DNA from: an uncultured Endomicrobiia bacterium
GTDB lineage: Bacteria; Elusimicrobiota; Endomicrobiia; Endomicrobiales; Endomicrobiaceae
DNA: 7,006 bases
NCBI GenBank assembly: GCA_905236115.1
Contig: CAJOOL010000169.1
Span: 1 to 7,006 of the forward strand
Reading direction: 5' to 3'
A program made the position numbers and the translations under genes. Under the pieces are notes generated by a model, which ran no database searches, had not been told where the DNA came from, and was given only the letters and a program-made list of their open reading frames with translations. Of this stretch, positions 6,787 to 7,006 are shown in pieces (position 1 is the first letter of the stretch; every line of letters starts with the position of its first letter).

Positions 6787-6873
6787 TTAACGACAATTAA
6801 CAACAACGGCAGGATCCCCGACAACGACATTCGGGGATGACAGACTGTACGACAATTTATAATTGAACGACAA
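6777..6873. repeat. Imperfect 20/21-base direct repeats bracketing a palindrome
   Basis: CAATGTATAATTAACGACAA (6777-6796) and bases 6853-6873 (CAATTTATAATT, then G, then AACGACAA) are the same sequence apart from one substitution and one inserted base. The left copy overlaps the last sirtuin codons and its TAA stop. The copies sit about 76 bases apart with the palindrome at 6814-6838 between them. The arrangement fits either an inserted palindromic element with a long target duplication or an old tandem duplication; one window cannot separate these. Confidence 0.7.
6814..6838. repeat. REP-like palindrome ATCCCCGA-N9-TCGGGGAT
   Basis: There is a perfect 8-bp inverted repeat with GC-rich stem arms (6814-6821 and 6831-6838) and a 9-base loop, in an otherwise AT-rich spacer. 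It sits 27 bases after the sirtuin stop. No T-run follows it, so it is not a typical intrinsic terminator, though it could protect the 3' end of the mRNA. The GGATCCCCGA...TCGGGGATGACAG shape resembles dispersed palindromic repeats found in bacterial intergenic regions; its copy number in this genome is not known from here. Confidence 0.65.
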
Positions 6874-6911
6874 AGGCGGCTGAAAAGTTGAAAGGTTTAA
6901 TGGTTGGAACA

Positions 6912-6962
6912 GGAAACGAACAGAAGAAAATTTATAGAAAAATTCCTCTGCTCGTTTTTTTT
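6912..6962 (+). terminator. Candidate intrinsic terminator after the sirtuin gene
   Basis: CGAACAGAAGAA (6917-6928) pairs with TTCCTCTGCTCG (6943-6954) at 10 of 12 positions, with two A-C mismatches and a 14-base loop. T8 (6955-6962) follows directly, and A-rich bases before the left arm could pair with part of it. It would end the sirtuin transcript about 170 bases after the stop. The mismatches and AT content of the stem keep the call tentative. Confidence 0.42.
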
Positions 6963-6983
6963 GGTCAACGCTATGTATTGACC
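6963..6983. repeat. Inverted repeat GGTCAA-N9-TTGACC
   Basis: Perfect 6-bp arms at 6963-6968 and 6978-6983 lie directly after the T8 run. The right arm, TTGACC, also resembles a -35 element and could belong to a promoter of a gene beyond the window, making this an operator-like site. No good -10 at normal spacing is visible before the window ends, so the role is open. Confidence 0.35.
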
Positions 6984-7006
6984 TGTGTAAAATAATTTAA
7001 AATTTA

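Larger units (their letters stand above)
6787..7006. other. Non-coding tail after the sirtuin gene
   Basis: This 220-base stretch shows no convincing gene on either strand. It holds the palindrome with direct repeats, five scattered CGACA words between 6791 and 6872, the candidate terminator, and the GGTCAA/TTGACC inverted repeat. A 31-codon frame (6900-6995) crosses the terminator hairpin and was not accepted. Confidence 0.6.

Noticed and set aside
6900..6995. 31-codon frame starting MVGTGNEQKKIYRK with AAAGG 4 bases upstream
   Set aside because: It is very short, has no recognisable family, overlaps the terminator-like hairpin and T8 run, and its ribosome-binding spacing is tight. Chance is the simpler explanation.

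Overview
The window is an AT-rich, gene-dense bacterial segment with five complete genes and one gene cut by the left edge. The proteins are rich in Lys, Asn, Ile and Phe. A fused B12-type radical SAM/DUF2344 protein next to an RNase G gene fits a low-GC, Gram-negative-like anaerobe. My best guess is Elusimicrobiota/Endomicrobia or a relative, but this rests on gene content and style only; there is no rRNA or other marker to settle it.

Left block (1-5521, plus strand) looks like one operon. In order it holds the 3' end of a TPR protein (1-375), an 817-residue B12-type radical SAM protein fused to DUF2344 (368-2821), an exported 413-residue protein that I read as a degenerate SGNH-hydrolase-like fold carrying a helical-repeat insertion (2811-4052), and ribonuclease G (4079-5521). 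The first three genes overlap by 8 and 11 bases, which points to translational coupling. The gap before rng is 26 bases and carries a duplicated Shine-Dalgarno-like motif. From what I know of these families, the radical SAM/DUF2344 pair and RNase G are recurrent neighbours; the exported protein between them is the unusual part here.

Right block (5551-6786) holds a small DUF1232 membrane protein on the minus strand, convergent with rng. Divergent from it is a zinc-type sirtuin on the plus strand, separated by a 132-base region with candidate promoters for both. The sirtuin keeps its catalytic His and zinc cysteines, but two usual NAD-contact positions differ.

The tail (6787-7006) has no convincing gene. 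It holds a perfect 8-bp palindrome (ATCCCCGA/TCGGGGAT) bracketed by near-identical 20/21-base direct repeats, one of which overlaps the sirtuin stop codon. These are followed by a terminator-like hairpin with a T8 run and a GGTCAA/TTGACC inverted repeat.

No CRISPR array, tRNA, rRNA or transposase was seen. The most promising leads are the radical SAM-exported protein-RNase G cluster, with departures from family motifs in both the radical SAM protein and the SGNH-like protein, and the palindrome-with-direct-repeats element after the sirtuin.
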